Assembly: GCF_003318295.1 (NCBI RefSeq) | Contig: NZ_QOCW01000002.1 | Location: 124,001-188,000, forward strand | Direction of reading: 5' to 3' | Length of the DNA stretch: 64,000 nt | Source of the DNA: Bacillus taeanensis | GTDB taxonomy: Bacteria; Bacillota; Bacilli; Bacillales; UBA6769 | Made by a program: the position numbers and the translations under genes | In this document: positions 16,785-26,028 of the stretch, one piece after another | Layout of the letters: each line of letters opens with the position of its first letter | Position numbering within the stretch: the stretch's first letter is position 1 | Notes under the pieces: model-generated | The model's input: the letters and a program-made list of their open reading frames with translations, nothing else | Told to the model about the DNA's origin: nothing | The model's database searches: none

Positions 16785-18122
16785 ATGCTTAATAAAGAAG
16801 ATCTTTTAAAAAAAGATCAAAAGCATATGTGGCATCATATGTCTCGTCATAACCCAACCCCTCTCGTTATTACAGAAGCTGATGGTGCTTGGATCGTTGA
16901 TATTGACGGAAATCGTTATTTTGACGGGATGTCAGGGCTTTGGTGCGTTAATATTGGTTACGGAAGAAAAGAATTGGCAGAAGCAGCCTATGAGCAGCTT
17001 GTAAAAATGCCGTATTATCCTCTAACACAAAGTCATATGCCAGCAATTGAGCTCTCCCATAAATTGAGTGAATGGCTTGAAGGGGAGTACCGCATCTTTT
17101 TTTCTAACAGCGGCTCTGAAGCAAATGAAACAGCATTTAAAATCGCTCGACAATATCATCATCAGCGCGGTGAAACATCGCGAACAAAGTTTATTTCAAG
17201 GCATCGAGCTTATCACGGCAATACGATGGCAGCTTTATCTGCAACAGGGCAGGCAATTCGTAAATATAAATATGAACCGCTGGCACAAGGGTTTCAACAT
17301 GTGCAGCCTCCGTATTGTTACCGATGTTCTTTTGGGAAGAAATACGGCAGCTGTGAAATAGAATGTGCCAAAGCCATTGAAGACGCCATTTTATGGGAAG
17401 GAAAAGAAACTGTTGCAGGGGTTATTATGGAGCCAGCCATTACGGGAGGAGGCATGATTGTTCCGCCAAAGGAATATTTACAAAAAGTAAGAGAAATTTG
17501 TAATAAATACGGCGTTCTTCTTATTATTGATGAAGTCATTTGCGGAATGGGCAGATCAGGAAAACGATTTGGACATCAAAATTTTTCGGTGAAGCCAGAT
17601 ATTGTAACGATGGCTAAAGGAATAACGAGCGGTTATTTACCTCTTTCAGCGACAGCAGTGCGAGCGGAACTCTATGAATCTTTTAAAGAAGAGGGAGAAG
17701 CACAGCATTTTCGACATGTGAATACGTTTGGGGGGAATCCTGCAGCATGTGCGTTAGCATTAAAAAATTTACAGCTTATCGAAAGTGAAGAATTAATTGA
17801 TAAAGCAGAAAGAACGGGAGCTAAACTAGAACAAAAATTATTGCCATTATTAAAACATAAAAATGTAGGTCACATCCGCCGATTTGGTCTTCTAATCGGG
17901 ATAGAAATCGTCGAAGATAAAGAAACAAAAACACCATTATCTGAGGAAAAAATGAAAGAGCTTGTGAATGAATGCAAAAAGCGCAGTCTTATTATCGGAA
18001 AAAATAGTGATACAGTTCCAACGTTCAATAACATTTTAATGTTGGCACCGCCTCTTATTACAAGTGAAAAGGAGATTGATTTTATCACAAGTGTAATAAA
18101 AGAAGTTGTCTTATCAACTTAG
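16785..18122 (+). CDS. Beta-alanine:pyruvate/2-oxoglutarate aminotransferase, class III
   Basis: PLP-dependent class III aminotransferase of 445 residues. The PLP lysine is Lys278 in TMAKGITSGY; upstream are SGSEANETAFK (phosphate cup) and IIDEVICGMGR with the pyridine-nitrogen Asp. In this operon it should convert beta-alanine to malonate semialdehyde, feeding the neighbouring dehydrogenase. ATG 16785 follows GAGGTGAGG; GTG 16776 lies inside that RBS. Related enzymes take omega-amino acids such as GABA or taurine, so the exact substrate is inferred from context. Confidence 0.9.
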   Translation: MLNKEDLLKKDQKHMWHHMSRHNPTPLVITEADGAWIVDIDGNRYFDGMSGLWCVNIGYGRKELAEAAYEQLVKMPYYPLTQSHMPAIELSHKLSEWLEGEYRIFFSNSGSEANETAFKIARQYHHQRGETSRTKFISRHRAYHGNTMAALSATGQAIRKYKYEPLAQGFQHVQPPYCYRCSFGKKYGSCEIECAKAIEDAILWEGKETVAGVIMEPAITGGGMIVPPKEYLQKVREICNKYGVLLIIDEVICGMGRSGKRFGHQNFSVKPDIVTMAKGITSGYLPLSATAVRAELYESFKEEGEAQHFRHVNTFGGNPAACALALKNLQLIESEELIDKAERTGAKLEQKLLPLLKHKNVGHIRRFGLLIGIEIVEDKETKTPLSEEKMKELVNECKKRSLIIGKNSDTVPTFNNILMLAPPLITSEKEIDFITSVIKEVVLST

Positions 18123-18205
18123 CAGCGGCCCTTGAGGATAACTTGTTTAATAGTTTCAAGTTTACAAGCTGTTTAAATACTATGATGAACAAGGGGGATA
18201 TGGGG

Positions 18206-19573
18206 ATGGCAGGGAATAAGGACGCCGATTTTACTTCTTTTCAGGAACTAGAGAAAAATTTTCAAGAAGCAGCACCTGCCCTTAAGCCGAAAGAAGCAAT
18301 CGATGAATCAAACCGATGCTTATATTGTTATGACGCGCCCTGCATAAAAGCTTGTCCAACAAGTATTGATATTCCAACATTTATTAAAAAAATTGCAACG
18401 GGAAACCTTTATGGATCAGCAAAAACGATTATGGAAGCAAATCCTGTAGGGGCAAGCTGTGCGCGTGTATGTCCAACAGAAGAATTATGTGAAGGAGCCT
18501 GTGTCTTAAATGGTCCTTCAAAACCAATCATGATAGGAATGCTTCAAAAGCATGCGACAGACTGGGCGATCAAAAATAAAAAAACTTTCTTTAAACGCGG
18601 ACAGCAAAATGGCTGTAGAGTTGCCATAATTGGAGCAGGACCAGCTGGACTGTCAGGTGCCCGTGAATTAGCGAGAATTGGATATGAAGTGACTATATAT
18701 GAAGCAAAAGAGAGGGCTGGTGGGCTATCAACATATGGAATTGTATCATTTCGTTTGCCAAAAGAAATTCCGTTATGGGAAGCCGAACAAGTCGAAGCAT
18801 TAGGCGTAACATTTAAATATTCTACTACAGTCGGAAAAGATATTTCATTTAATGAAATTATTAAAGGTTATGATGCCGTGTTACTTGCAGTTGGAATATC
18901 AGCAGTGAAAAAGCTTAATATACCAGGTGAGGAATTATCAGGTGTGCTTGATGCGATTTCTTTTATTGAAGAAACAAAAAAGAACGGGTTAACAAATGAA
19001 TTTATTGGTAAAAATGTTGCAGTCATCGGTGCAGGCAATACAGCAATTGATGCAGCAACATGTGCGAAACGACTTGGTGCTGATTGTGTTCAAATTTTTT
19101 ATCGAAGAACAGAAAAAGAAATGACGGCCTATGAATTTGAATATGAATTTGCGAAGCAGGATGGTATTGAGTTTCGCTGGCTTTCGTCACCTACTAAAAT
19201 AATAGGAAAAAATGGCTCAGTAACAGCGTTAGAATTAATTAAAATGAAACTTGAAGAGCAAGGTCAAAATGATCGACCAAAACCTGTACCGATTGAAGGA
19301 TCAAGTTATCCAGTTGAAGTTGATTACGTCATTAAAGCCATTAGTCAAACGCGATTTACATCTATAATTGATGCTCTTAATCTTGAACATGAAAATGGAG
19401 TCGTCCTTGTGAATAATAAAACGATGCAAACATCTAATCCGAAAGTATTTGCAGCTGGGGATGTTATCTTTGGTGGAGGGCAAACAGAAGCGATGGTCGT
19501 TGATGCAGCCGAACAAGGTAAGGTAGCTGCATATAAAATACATGAAAATTTTACCCAACATGCAGGGGAATGA
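18206..19573 (+). CDS. Dihydropyrimidine dehydrogenase, NAD(P)H/FAD subunit (PreT/PydA-like)
   Basis: Iron-sulfur flavoprotein of 455 residues, the electron-input subunit of bacterial dihydropyrimidine dehydrogenase. The N-terminus has the GltD-type cysteine blocks CLYCYDAPCIKAC and CARVCPTEELCEGAC for 4Fe-4S clusters, then an FAD Rossmann motif IGAGPAGLSG and an NAD(P)H motif IGAGNTAIDA. It would pass electrons to the catalytic PreA-like subunit next door. ATG 18206 is preferred since AAGGGGG sits 8 bases upstream; the frame is open to 18143. The reaction also runs from dihydrouracil to uracil in vitro; degradation is inferred from the operon. Confidence 0.88.
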   Translation: MAGNKDADFTSFQELEKNFQEAAPALKPKEAIDESNRCLYCYDAPCIKACPTSIDIPTFIKKIATGNLYGSAKTIMEANPVGASCARVCPTEELCEGACVLNGPSKPIMIGMLQKHATDWAIKNKKTFFKRGQQNGCRVAIIGAGPAGLSGARELARIGYEVTIYEAKERAGGLSTYGIVSFRLPKEIPLWEAEQVEALGVTFKYSTTVGKDISFNEIIKGYDAVLLAVGISAVKKLNIPGEELSGVLDAISFIEETKKNGLTNEFIGKNVAVIGAGNTAIDAATCAKRLGADCVQIFYRRTEKEMTAYEFEYEFAKQDGIEFRWLSSPTKIIGKNGSVTALELIKMKLEEQGQNDRPKPVPIEGSSYPVEVDYVIKAISQTRFTSIIDALNLEHENGVVLVNNKTMQTSNPKVFAAGDVIFGGGQTEAMVVDAAEQGKVAAYKIHENFTQHAGE

Positions 19574-19599
19574 ATTTAACGAAGTAAGGAGTGATGGAA

Positions 19600-20880
19600 A
19601 TGGCAGATTTAAACATTAATTTAGCTGGCATATCATCACCAAATCCATTTTGGCTTGCGTCAGCACCTCCGACTAATTCAGCTTACCAAGTCATGCGTGC
19701 TTTTGAGGCAGGGTGGGGCGGAGTGGTTTGGAAAACATTAACAGATGATCCTGTTACAAACGTGACCTCTCGCTATGGGGGTATTCATTACGGCGGCCGC
19801 CGCATTATGGGATTTAACAACATTGAACTGATTACGGATCGACCGCTTGACGTGAATTTAAAAGAGATTGCTGAAACAAAAAAGAAGTTTCCACATCACG
19901 CTCTTGTCGTATCACTTATGGTAGAACATGATCAAGAAAAGTGGCATGAAATTGTTAAAAAAGCAGAAGCAGCCGGCGCAGATGGACTTGAACTGAACTT
20001 TGGCTGTCCGCACGGCATGGCTGAACGCGGCATGGGCTCAGCTGTTGGTCAGCATCCAGATTTAATTAAACAGCAGATAGAATGGGTAAAAGAGGTGGCT
20101 GAAACACCTGTTATTGTAAAATTAACCCCAAATATTACTGATATTCGTTTTGCAGCTCGTGCGGCAAAAGATGGTGGAGCTGATGCGGTCAGCATGATTA
20201 ATACAATCAACAGTTTGATGGGGGTTGATATTCATTCATGGCTTCCAATTCCTCATGTTGATGGAAAAGGAACACATGGCGGCTACTGTGGTCCTGCTGT
20301 AAAGCCAATTGCTCTTAACATGGTCGCAGAATGTGCGCGTGATCCAAAAGTCAATCTACCAATCTCGGGAATTGGCGGGATTGCCTCGTGGCAGGATGCG
20401 GTTGAATTTATTTTAATGGGAGCAGCAGGTGTGCAGGTCTGTACGGCAGCAATGCATCACGGCTTTCGAATTGTTGAAGATATGATTGATGGATTGAATT
20501 ACTATTTAGATGAAAAAGGAATTTCCTCTGTGATGGATCTTGTAGGAAAAGCTGTTCATACGTATACAGATTGGGGAAATTTAAATTTAAACTACAAAAT
20601 TGTTGCGAGAATTAATGAAGACAACTGCATTAACTGCAACAAATGTTATATTGCCTGTGAAGATACCTCGCATCAATCGATTGACTTATTAAAAGATTAT
20701 AAAACTGGCAAGGAAACGGTTGTTGTTCGTGAAGATGATTGTGTTGGATGCAATTTATGTTCAATTGTTTGTCCGGTTGAAGGAGCAATTGACATGGTAG
20801 AAGTAAACATAAATCAACCTTCACAAACATGGTTTGAACGTCAACAAGTTTTGAATAAAAGTTCTAATCAAGACAATTAA
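19600..20880 (+). CDS. Dihydropyrimidine dehydrogenase, catalytic FMN subunit (PreA-like)
   Basis: Protein of 426 residues with a dihydroorotate-dehydrogenase-like FMN barrel and a C-terminal 2x[4Fe-4S] ferredoxin domain. The barrel has NFGCPHGMAERGMG and the FMN-phosphate site GIGGIASWQDA. The ferredoxin motifs are CINCNKCYIAC and CVGCNLCSIVC. It reduces uracil or thymine to the dihydro form with electrons from the preceding flavoprotein. ATG 19600 follows TAAGGAG by 8 bases. Last gene of the pyrimidine degradation operon, closed by a very strong terminator. Confidence 0.92.
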   Translation: MADLNINLAGISSPNPFWLASAPPTNSAYQVMRAFEAGWGGVVWKTLTDDPVTNVTSRYGGIHYGGRRIMGFNNIELITDRPLDVNLKEIAETKKKFPHHALVVSLMVEHDQEKWHEIVKKAEAAGADGLELNFGCPHGMAERGMGSAVGQHPDLIKQQIEWVKEVAETPVIVKLTPNITDIRFAARAAKDGGADAVSMINTINSLMGVDIHSWLPIPHVDGKGTHGGYCGPAVKPIALNMVAECARDPKVNLPISGIGGIASWQDAVEFILMGAAGVQVCTAAMHHGFRIVEDMIDGLNYYLDEKGISSVMDLVGKAVHTYTDWGNLNLNYKIVARINEDNCINCNKCYIACEDTSHQSIDLLKDYKTGKETVVVREDDCVGCNLCSIVCPVEGAIDMVEVNINQPSQTWFERQQVLNKSSNQDN

Positions 20881-20890
20881 AGCATTTGAA

Positions 20891-20945
20891 TAAGAGTCAA
20901 GCACTAACCATTCTAGAGGAAGTGCTTGACTCTTATTTTTTTTTT
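20891..20945 (+). terminator. Strong rho-independent terminator
   Basis: Perfect 15-bp stem (20891-20905 with 20921-20935), 15-base loop and a run of T. Ends the pyrimidine degradation operon. Confidence 0.92.
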
Positions 20946-20987
20946 GCTTGATTATGAATGTTTTTGATTTTAAATGATAGAAAATGG

Positions 20988-21016
20988 TTGATTTTTAATT
21001 ATGAAGGAAGTATACT
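20988..21016 (+). promoter_or_regulatory. Sigma-A promoter of fruK-fruA
   Basis: TTGATT (20988-20993), 17-base spacer, TATACT (21011-21016). Expected start near 21023, giving a leader of about 130 bases before fruK. Confidence 0.65.
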
Positions 21017-21100
21017 GTATACAATACACATTAAAACATTAAGGATGACTTGAAAAGGATAAGGTGTATCACTGTAAGATAGTATTAAAACAATCAAAAA

Positions 21101-21128
21101 CAGTCAGATTGTCTAACAAGTCTGACAG
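21101..21128 (+). promoter_or_regulatory. Imperfect inverted repeat in the fru leader
   Basis: GTCAGA-TTGT-CTA-ACAA-G-TCTGAC forms a 10-bp stem with one bulged G, about 80-105 bases downstream of the predicted start and 13-40 bases before the RBS. It is a candidate operator for a DeoR-type fructose repressor or an RNA structure. No fruR gene is adjacent. Confidence 0.4.
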
Positions 21129-21155
21129 AAAAATTTAATAAAGGTGGACGATAAT

Positions 21156-22091
21156 ATGATTTATACTTGTACTCTTAATCCATCTGTTGACTATCTTGTT
21201 CAAGCAGACAAGATTCAAATTGGAGAGTTAAACCGTATTGAGAATGAAATGAAGATTCCTGGTGGAAAAGGGATTAACGTTTCTCGCGTACTAAAGCGTA
21301 TGAATGTTGAAAGTAAAGCATTAGGCTTTATTGGCGGCTTTACTGGTGAATTTGTTAGGGATGCCTTAAAGGCTGAATATATAGGATGCAATTTTGTATC
21401 AGTTAGTGGAGACACACGAATTAACGTTAAGCTAAAAGCAGACAAAGAAACAGAAATTAATGCAGACGGGCCAATTATTTTGGCTGAGGAGCTTGAGCAG
21501 TTAATGGAAAAACTTGATGCGCTCACCCCAGAGGACATTCTCGTTTTGGCCGGCAGCATCCCTAAATCATTACCATCTTCATTGTACAAACAAATAATGG
21601 AACATGTTCAACATAAAAATGTAAAAGTGGTTGTAGATACAACGGGACAAACACTTTTAGATGTATTACCGCTTAAACCATTTTTAGTGAAGCCGAATCA
21701 TCATGAATTAGGAGAACTTTTTAATGTGACGATTGAAACGGTTGAAGAAGCCATTCCATATGGCAGAAAACTTGTTGAAATGGGAGCAGAAAATGTGATC
21801 GTTTCAATGGCAGGAATGGGGGCGCTATTTTTTACAAAAAATAGTGTGCATTATGCGAATGTTCCAAGTGGAGAATTGAAAAATTCCGTTGGTGCAGGAG
21901 ATTCTGTTGTTGCAGGCTTTATTGGTTCTTATGTGAAAAAAGGAAGTTTGCTGCATGCATTTAAGTATGGCGTAACAGCAGGAAGTGCATCAGCATTTTC
22001 AATAGGTTTTTGTACAGAAGAATATATTCAGACATTAATTAATCAAGTAAAAATAAGAGAAATAAATGAGGGGGCTGCAGTTACATCATGA
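21156..22091 (+). CDS. fruK: 1-phosphofructokinase
   Basis: PfkB-family kinase of 311 residues that phosphorylates fructose 1-phosphate to fructose 1,6-bisphosphate. It shows GGKGINVSR near residue 38 and the catalytic GAGDSVVAGF near the C-terminus. ATG 21156 follows AAGGTGG by 8 bases. Its TGA overlaps the ATG of fruA by four bases, so the two are translationally coupled. The frequent third partner fruR, normally directly upstream in Bacillus, is missing at this place. Confidence 0.95.
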   Translation: MIYTCTLNPSVDYLVQADKIQIGELNRIENEMKIPGGKGINVSRVLKRMNVESKALGFIGGFTGEFVRDALKAEYIGCNFVSVSGDTRINVKLKADKETEINADGPIILAEELEQLMEKLDALTPEDILVLAGSIPKSLPSSLYKQIMEHVQHKNVKVVVDTTGQTLLDVLPLKPFLVKPNHHELGELFNVTIETVEEAIPYGRKLVEMGAENVIVSMAGMGALFFTKNSVHYANVPSGELKNSVGAGDSVVAGFIGSYVKKGSLLHAFKYGVTAGSASAFSIGFCTEEYIQTLINQVKIREINEGAAVTS

Positions 22092-24013
22092 GAATTACGG
22101 AACTGTTAAAGAAAGATACAATTATTCTTGATTTATCCTCTAATTCAAAAGAAGGTGTTATTGATGAGCTCTCAGCTAAACTAGGTGAAGCTGGTAGACT
22201 CAATAGTCAAGAACTATTTAAAGAAGCAATATTAGCGCGTGAAGCACAAAGTACAACTGGAATTGGGGAAGGTATTGCGATTCCGCATGCGAAGACGAAA
22301 GCAGTTCAGATACCTGCTATCGCTTTTGGTCGCTCACGTCAAGGTATTGATTATCAATCACTTGATGGTCAACCGAGTCATTTGTTTTTTATGATTGCAG
22401 CAAGTGAAGGAGCAAATAATGCCCATCTTGAAACACTTTCACGTCTGTCTACATTGTTGATGGACAGCTCATTTCGCAATAAACTTCTTAATGCATCTTC
22501 TATTGATGAGTTACTCACAATCATTGATGCGAAAGAACAAGAAGTTTTAAAAGAAGAAGAGCCAAACCAAGATACAGTAAGTGAAGCACAAGAAAGCAGC
22601 AAAGGAAAAATATTAGCTGTTACAGCTTGCCCAACTGGTATCGCCCATACATATATGGCAGCTGATGCTCTCAAAACAAAAGCAAAAGAAATGAATATAG
22701 AAATTAAAGTGGAAACAAATGGTTCGACAGGTGTTAAAAATGCTTTAACACAGGAGGATATTGAAAACGCGATTGCGATTATTGTCGCAGCAGATAAACA
22801 AGTTGAGATGGAACGTTTTAAAGGAAAACATGTGATTCAAGTACCTGTAGCCAAAGGAGTTCGTGAACCACAAAGTTTAATTGAACGTGCATTAAAACAA
22901 GAGGGTTCTGTTTACCAGAACGGCTCAGGAAGTGCAGTAGGTGAATTGAATAAAGCTGACAAAGGAGAACGTAAAGGTTTTTATAAGCATTTAATGAATG
23001 GTGTATCAAACATGCTTCCATTTGTTGTCGGAGGCGGGATTTTAATGGCTCTGTCCTTTATGTTTGGCATTAATGCCGCAGACCCAAATGATCCTACCTA
23101 TCATCCAGCTGCGGAAGCATTAGTGAAAATTGGCGGTGACAGTGCCTTCGGCTTAATGATTCCAGTATTTGCAGCCTTTATTGCAATGAGTATCGCAGAT
23201 CGCCCTGGGTTAGCACCTGGAATGATTGCTGGACTAATGGCATCAACAGGTGGTGCAGGCTTTTTAGGCGGATTAATTGCTGGGTTTTTAGCTGGATACA
23301 CTGTACTAGCACTGAAAAAAGGTTTTTCAAAGCTTCCACCATCACTCGAAGGAATCAAACCAGTTTTGCTTTATCCGTTATTTGGAATTCTTATTACAGG
23401 TTTTATAATGATGTATGTTGTTATCGAACCTGTTAGAACACTGAATGATGGAATTACCTCATGGTTAGGGAGCATGGGAACAGGAAACATTGTCTTACTA
23501 GGTTTACTTTTAGGTGGAATGATGTCAGTCGATATGGGTGGTCCTGTTAATAAAGCAGCACTTACATTTGGTATTGCGATGATTGATGCTGGTAACTATG
23601 CACCACATGCAGCCATTATGGCTGGTGGAATGGTGCCTCCGCTTGGACTAGCACTTGCGACAACACTTTTTAAAAACCGCTTTACAAAAGCGGAACGTGA
23701 AACTGGAAAAACATGCTATATTATGGGAGCCTCATTTATTACAGAAGGTGCTATTCCATTTGCTGCAGCAGATCCGAAGCGAGTAATTCCAGCAGCTGTT
23801 ATTGGTTCTGCGGTTGCTGGCGGTTTGTCGATGATTTTTGAAATTGGTCTTCTTGCACCCCACGGAGGAATGTTTGTTGTTCCAATCGTAACTGGAAATC
23901 CGATTTTATATGTGCTTTCAATTGTGATTGGTATGGTTGTAACAGCTGTATTAGTTGGATTATTTAAGAAACCAATTGAAACATCAGAAAATATAGTAAA
24001 GCAGGCTGCATAA
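22088..24013 (+). CDS. fruA: PTS fructose transporter subunit IIABC
   Basis: Fructose-specific phosphotransferase permease of 641 residues that imports fructose as fructose 1-phosphate. Domains in order: EIIA (about 1-150, active His in GIAIPHAKT), EIIB (about 175-270, active Cys in TACPTGIAHTY), and membrane EIIC (about 300-635, with multiple spans and conserved GGxxPPLG- and GAIPFAAADP-like stretches). Same order as B. subtilis FruA. Coupled to fruK. Confidence 0.95.
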   Translation: MRITELLKKDTIILDLSSNSKEGVIDELSAKLGEAGRLNSQELFKEAILAREAQSTTGIGEGIAIPHAKTKAVQIPAIAFGRSRQGIDYQSLDGQPSHLFFMIAASEGANNAHLETLSRLSTLLMDSSFRNKLLNASSIDELLTIIDAKEQEVLKEEEPNQDTVSEAQESSKGKILAVTACPTGIAHTYMAADALKTKAKEMNIEIKVETNGSTGVKNALTQEDIENAIAIIVAADKQVEMERFKGKHVIQVPVAKGVREPQSLIERALKQEGSVYQNGSGSAVGELNKADKGERKGFYKHLMNGVSNMLPFVVGGGILMALSFMFGINAADPNDPTYHPAAEALVKIGGDSAFGLMIPVFAAFIAMSIADRPGLAPGMIAGLMASTGGAGFLGGLIAGFLAGYTVLALKKGFSKLPPSLEGIKPVLLYPLFGILITGFIMMYVVIEPVRTLNDGITSWLGSMGTGNIVLLGLLLGGMMSVDMGGPVNKAALTFGIAMIDAGNYAPHAAIMAGGMVPPLGLALATTLFKNRFTKAERETGKTCYIMGASFITEGAIPFAAADPKRVIPAAVIGSAVAGGLSMIFEIGLLAPHGGMFVVPIVTGNPILYVLSIVIGMVVTAVLVGLFKKPIETSENIVKQAA

Positions 24014-24327
24014 GGATAAAGAAAGTTCGAAGGAAAGTAACCATGTATGCAAAATCAAGAGCAGTCCGATTTATTGATGGAACACATAGTCTAAATAAAA
24101 AGCCTGATTTATAAAGCCTTAAGTTCGATAAAAAATCTTATATCGTTAAATAGAAGTCCGCTGACAGTTTTTTTGTTAGTGGACTTCTATTATATTTAGC
24201 TTATTCGTTAAAATTAGACGTTTAATAGAGGGAATGGAAAGGGAATGTATAGTGTAATTAGGTTTAGCATAATAAACAATCTTAAACAATATATTCATAT
24301 AGATTGGGAAAAAAGGGGGAATATATT
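24014..24327. other. Intergenic region fruA to yqcI-like gene
   Basis: 314 bases holding the fru terminator and the leader of the next gene. A 23-codon ORF (24043-24114) with AAGGAAAG upstream is present, but I do not recognise it and give it little weight. Confidence 0.5.
24151..24195 (+). terminator. Terminator downstream of fruA
   Basis: TAGAAGTCC / GGACTTCTA outer stem, extended inward by GCTGAC/GTTAGT with G-U pairs, T-rich loop and T-rich tail. Confidence 0.75.
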
Positions 24328-25065
24328 TTGAAAAACACCTTACATAGTAAATTGCTTACAAAAGAAGATATGATTAATAAGGAAAAAGTTCCACATTGGG
24401 TCGCAGAAGAATTTCAGACGTTTCATAACATCGTAACAGATCCTACCTTTCCATGCTACTTTGGGATTCACGCTCAAAAAAAAGGTGAGCTTCGCTATAC
24501 GTATTTATCTCATAATGATTGGAGTCATTTTCCTGATACTGTTCGTGATTTTCTATATTTAATGCACGAAGATCGATCCGTTCGAAGAGGGTTGTTTGTA
24601 TTTGTAGAACCAGAGAGAGAAGAAAGGTCAATTGAATATTATCGTGCTTATTTTTGGAGGCTCCTCGATTATCTTCATGAGCGTGATAAAAAAGAGTGGC
24701 CTGCACATATACCAAAAAATCCAGATCATCATTTATGGGCTTTTAGCTTTGATGGGGAACCATTCTTTACTTTTGGAAATGCTCCAGCTTATAAGCAGAG
24801 AAAAACACGAGATTTAGGAAACTGTTTAGTGATTGGAATGCAGCCGCGGATGATTTTTGAAGGCCTTGAAGGTGATCGCCCAACCGGAATAAAGTCGAGA
24901 CAATCTGTTCGGGAGCGTGTAGAAGCATGGGATAATCTCCCAAAGCACCCGAACATCAGTCATTATGGTGATGAAAATCATCGTGAATGGAAGCAATATT
25001 TTATTGGTGACGATGTAAAACCGATTACAGGTAAATGTCCATTTCATCATAAATCTTCTAGTTAG
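24328..25065 (+). CDS. YqcI/YcgG family protein
   Basis: Protein of 245 residues of the YqcI/YcgG family, function unknown. Recognisable blocks are FPCYFGIHAQKKGELRYTY, HLWAFSFDGEPFFTFGNAP and the C-terminal CPFHH. No membrane span. The TTG start at 24328 lies 8 bases after AAGGGGG; an upstream TTG at 24304 has no RBS. The next gene is a LysE-type exporter; B. subtilis has the same neighbour pair (ycgF/ycgG), which hints at a shared role, perhaps in handling or export of a small molecule. Confidence 0.85.
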   Translation: MKNTLHSKLLTKEDMINKEKVPHWVAEEFQTFHNIVTDPTFPCYFGIHAQKKGELRYTYLSHNDWSHFPDTVRDFLYLMHEDRSVRRGLFVFVEPEREERSIEYYRAYFWRLLDYLHERDKKEWPAHIPKNPDHHLWAFSFDGEPFFTFGNAPAYKQRKTRDLGNCLVIGMQPRMIFEGLEGDRPTGIKSRQSVRERVEAWDNLPKHPNISHYGDENHREWKQYFIGDDVKPITGKCPFHHKSSS

Positions 25066-25071
25066 AAAACT

Positions 25072-25107
25072 ATTCCGTCAAGCATTCGGTTGACGGAATT
25101 TTTTATT
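25072..25107 (+). terminator. Rho-independent terminator
   Basis: ATTCCGTCAA / TTGACGGAAT stem with 8-base loop and TTTTTATTT tail. Confidence 0.88.
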
Positions 25108-25193
25108 TGTAAAAAAATGATCTTCTGTTCTAAATACCTTTACTTTTACATTACATAGAAGTAGACAAGTTATATGGATAAGAAGGTGTATAG

Positions 25194-25841
25194 ATGGTTA
25201 TTGTTATAATCAAGCAAATTGTCCTGGGCTTATCCCTGGCTGCACCTGTTGGTCCAATTAATATTGAGATGATTAAAAGAGGCATGTTTCAAGGGTTTTG
25301 GAGCTCATGGCTTATCGGGATAGGAGCGATGACTGCTGATTTCCTTTTTATGCTTCTCGTTTATTTAGGATTTGGTCGGTTTTTATTAGAGCCGCTCATT
25401 CAGCTGCTTATGTATAGCTTTGGATTTGTTTTTCTTACGTATTTAGCAATGGTGACATTTCAATCAGCAAAAATAAAATCAACGTTTCAAGAAGATTTTA
25501 GTCGTACAAGCTTCGGTCAGTCATTTCGGGTTGGGTTTTTTATTGCGCTTGCCAATCCAATCAATATTGTGTTTTGGTTTGGTGTTTATGGATCAGCATT
25601 AAGTGAAATTGCTTCACAGGTGGAGGTTACAAAAGCCCTTTTATATAGTTTATGTATCTTTATAGGCATTATTTTATGGAATTTAAATATTGCCTTCACC
25701 TCACATTTTAGCAGAAATATATGCAGTCAACGATGGATGGAAAAGATGATCTATTGTGCAGGGATTCTTTTATTAGGTTACGGCATTTATTTTGGTTATA
25801 ATGCGTTTTTATTACTAATAGAAATAAGGGCATCTTTATAA
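25194..25841 (+). CDS. LysE/RhtB family amino acid exporter
   Basis: Membrane protein of 215 residues with about six spans. It has the LysE/RhtB N-terminal signature APVGPINIEMIKRG and a second NPINIVFWFG block, the inverted-repeat halves of this exporter fold. It probably exports an amino acid or derivative; substrate unknown. RBS AGAAGGTG is 5-12 bases upstream. It is 128 bases after the YqcI/YcgG gene, behind a terminator, so probably separately transcribed. Confidence 0.85.
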   Translation: MVIVIIKQIVLGLSLAAPVGPINIEMIKRGMFQGFWSSWLIGIGAMTADFLFMLLVYLGFGRFLLEPLIQLLMYSFGFVFLTYLAMVTFQSAKIKSTFQEDFSRTSFGQSFRVGFFIALANPINIVFWFGVYGSALSEIASQVEVTKALLYSLCIFIGIILWNLNIAFTSHFSRNICSQRWMEKMIYCAGILLLGYGIYFGYNAFLLLIEIRASL

Positions 25842-25851
25842 TACTGCAACA

Positions 25852-25894
25852 AGCAAACCATCTTTCTATTCCATAATGGAAAGGTGGTTTTGCT
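25852..25894 (+). terminator. Putative terminator after the LysE-type gene
   Basis: AGCAAACCATCTTTC pairs imperfectly with GAAAGGTGGTTTTGCT. The T tract is inside the stem, so strength is uncertain. Confidence 0.45.
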
Positions 25895-26028
25895 GTTAAC
25901 GGTAAGGGATAATGGATATCCTAAGAAATAAACACCAGTTTTGACTAGTGATTACAACAAAAAACTTGTAAATAAAAATATTTTCAATTAACATCAAAGA
26001 AGCAGCTTTAAGAAAGGAACACAGCTTG

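Noticed and set aside
24043..24114. A 23-codon ORF with AAGGAAAG upstream after fruA
   Set aside because: Too short, no recognisable family, and in a 3' UTR; kept only as part of the intergenic note.
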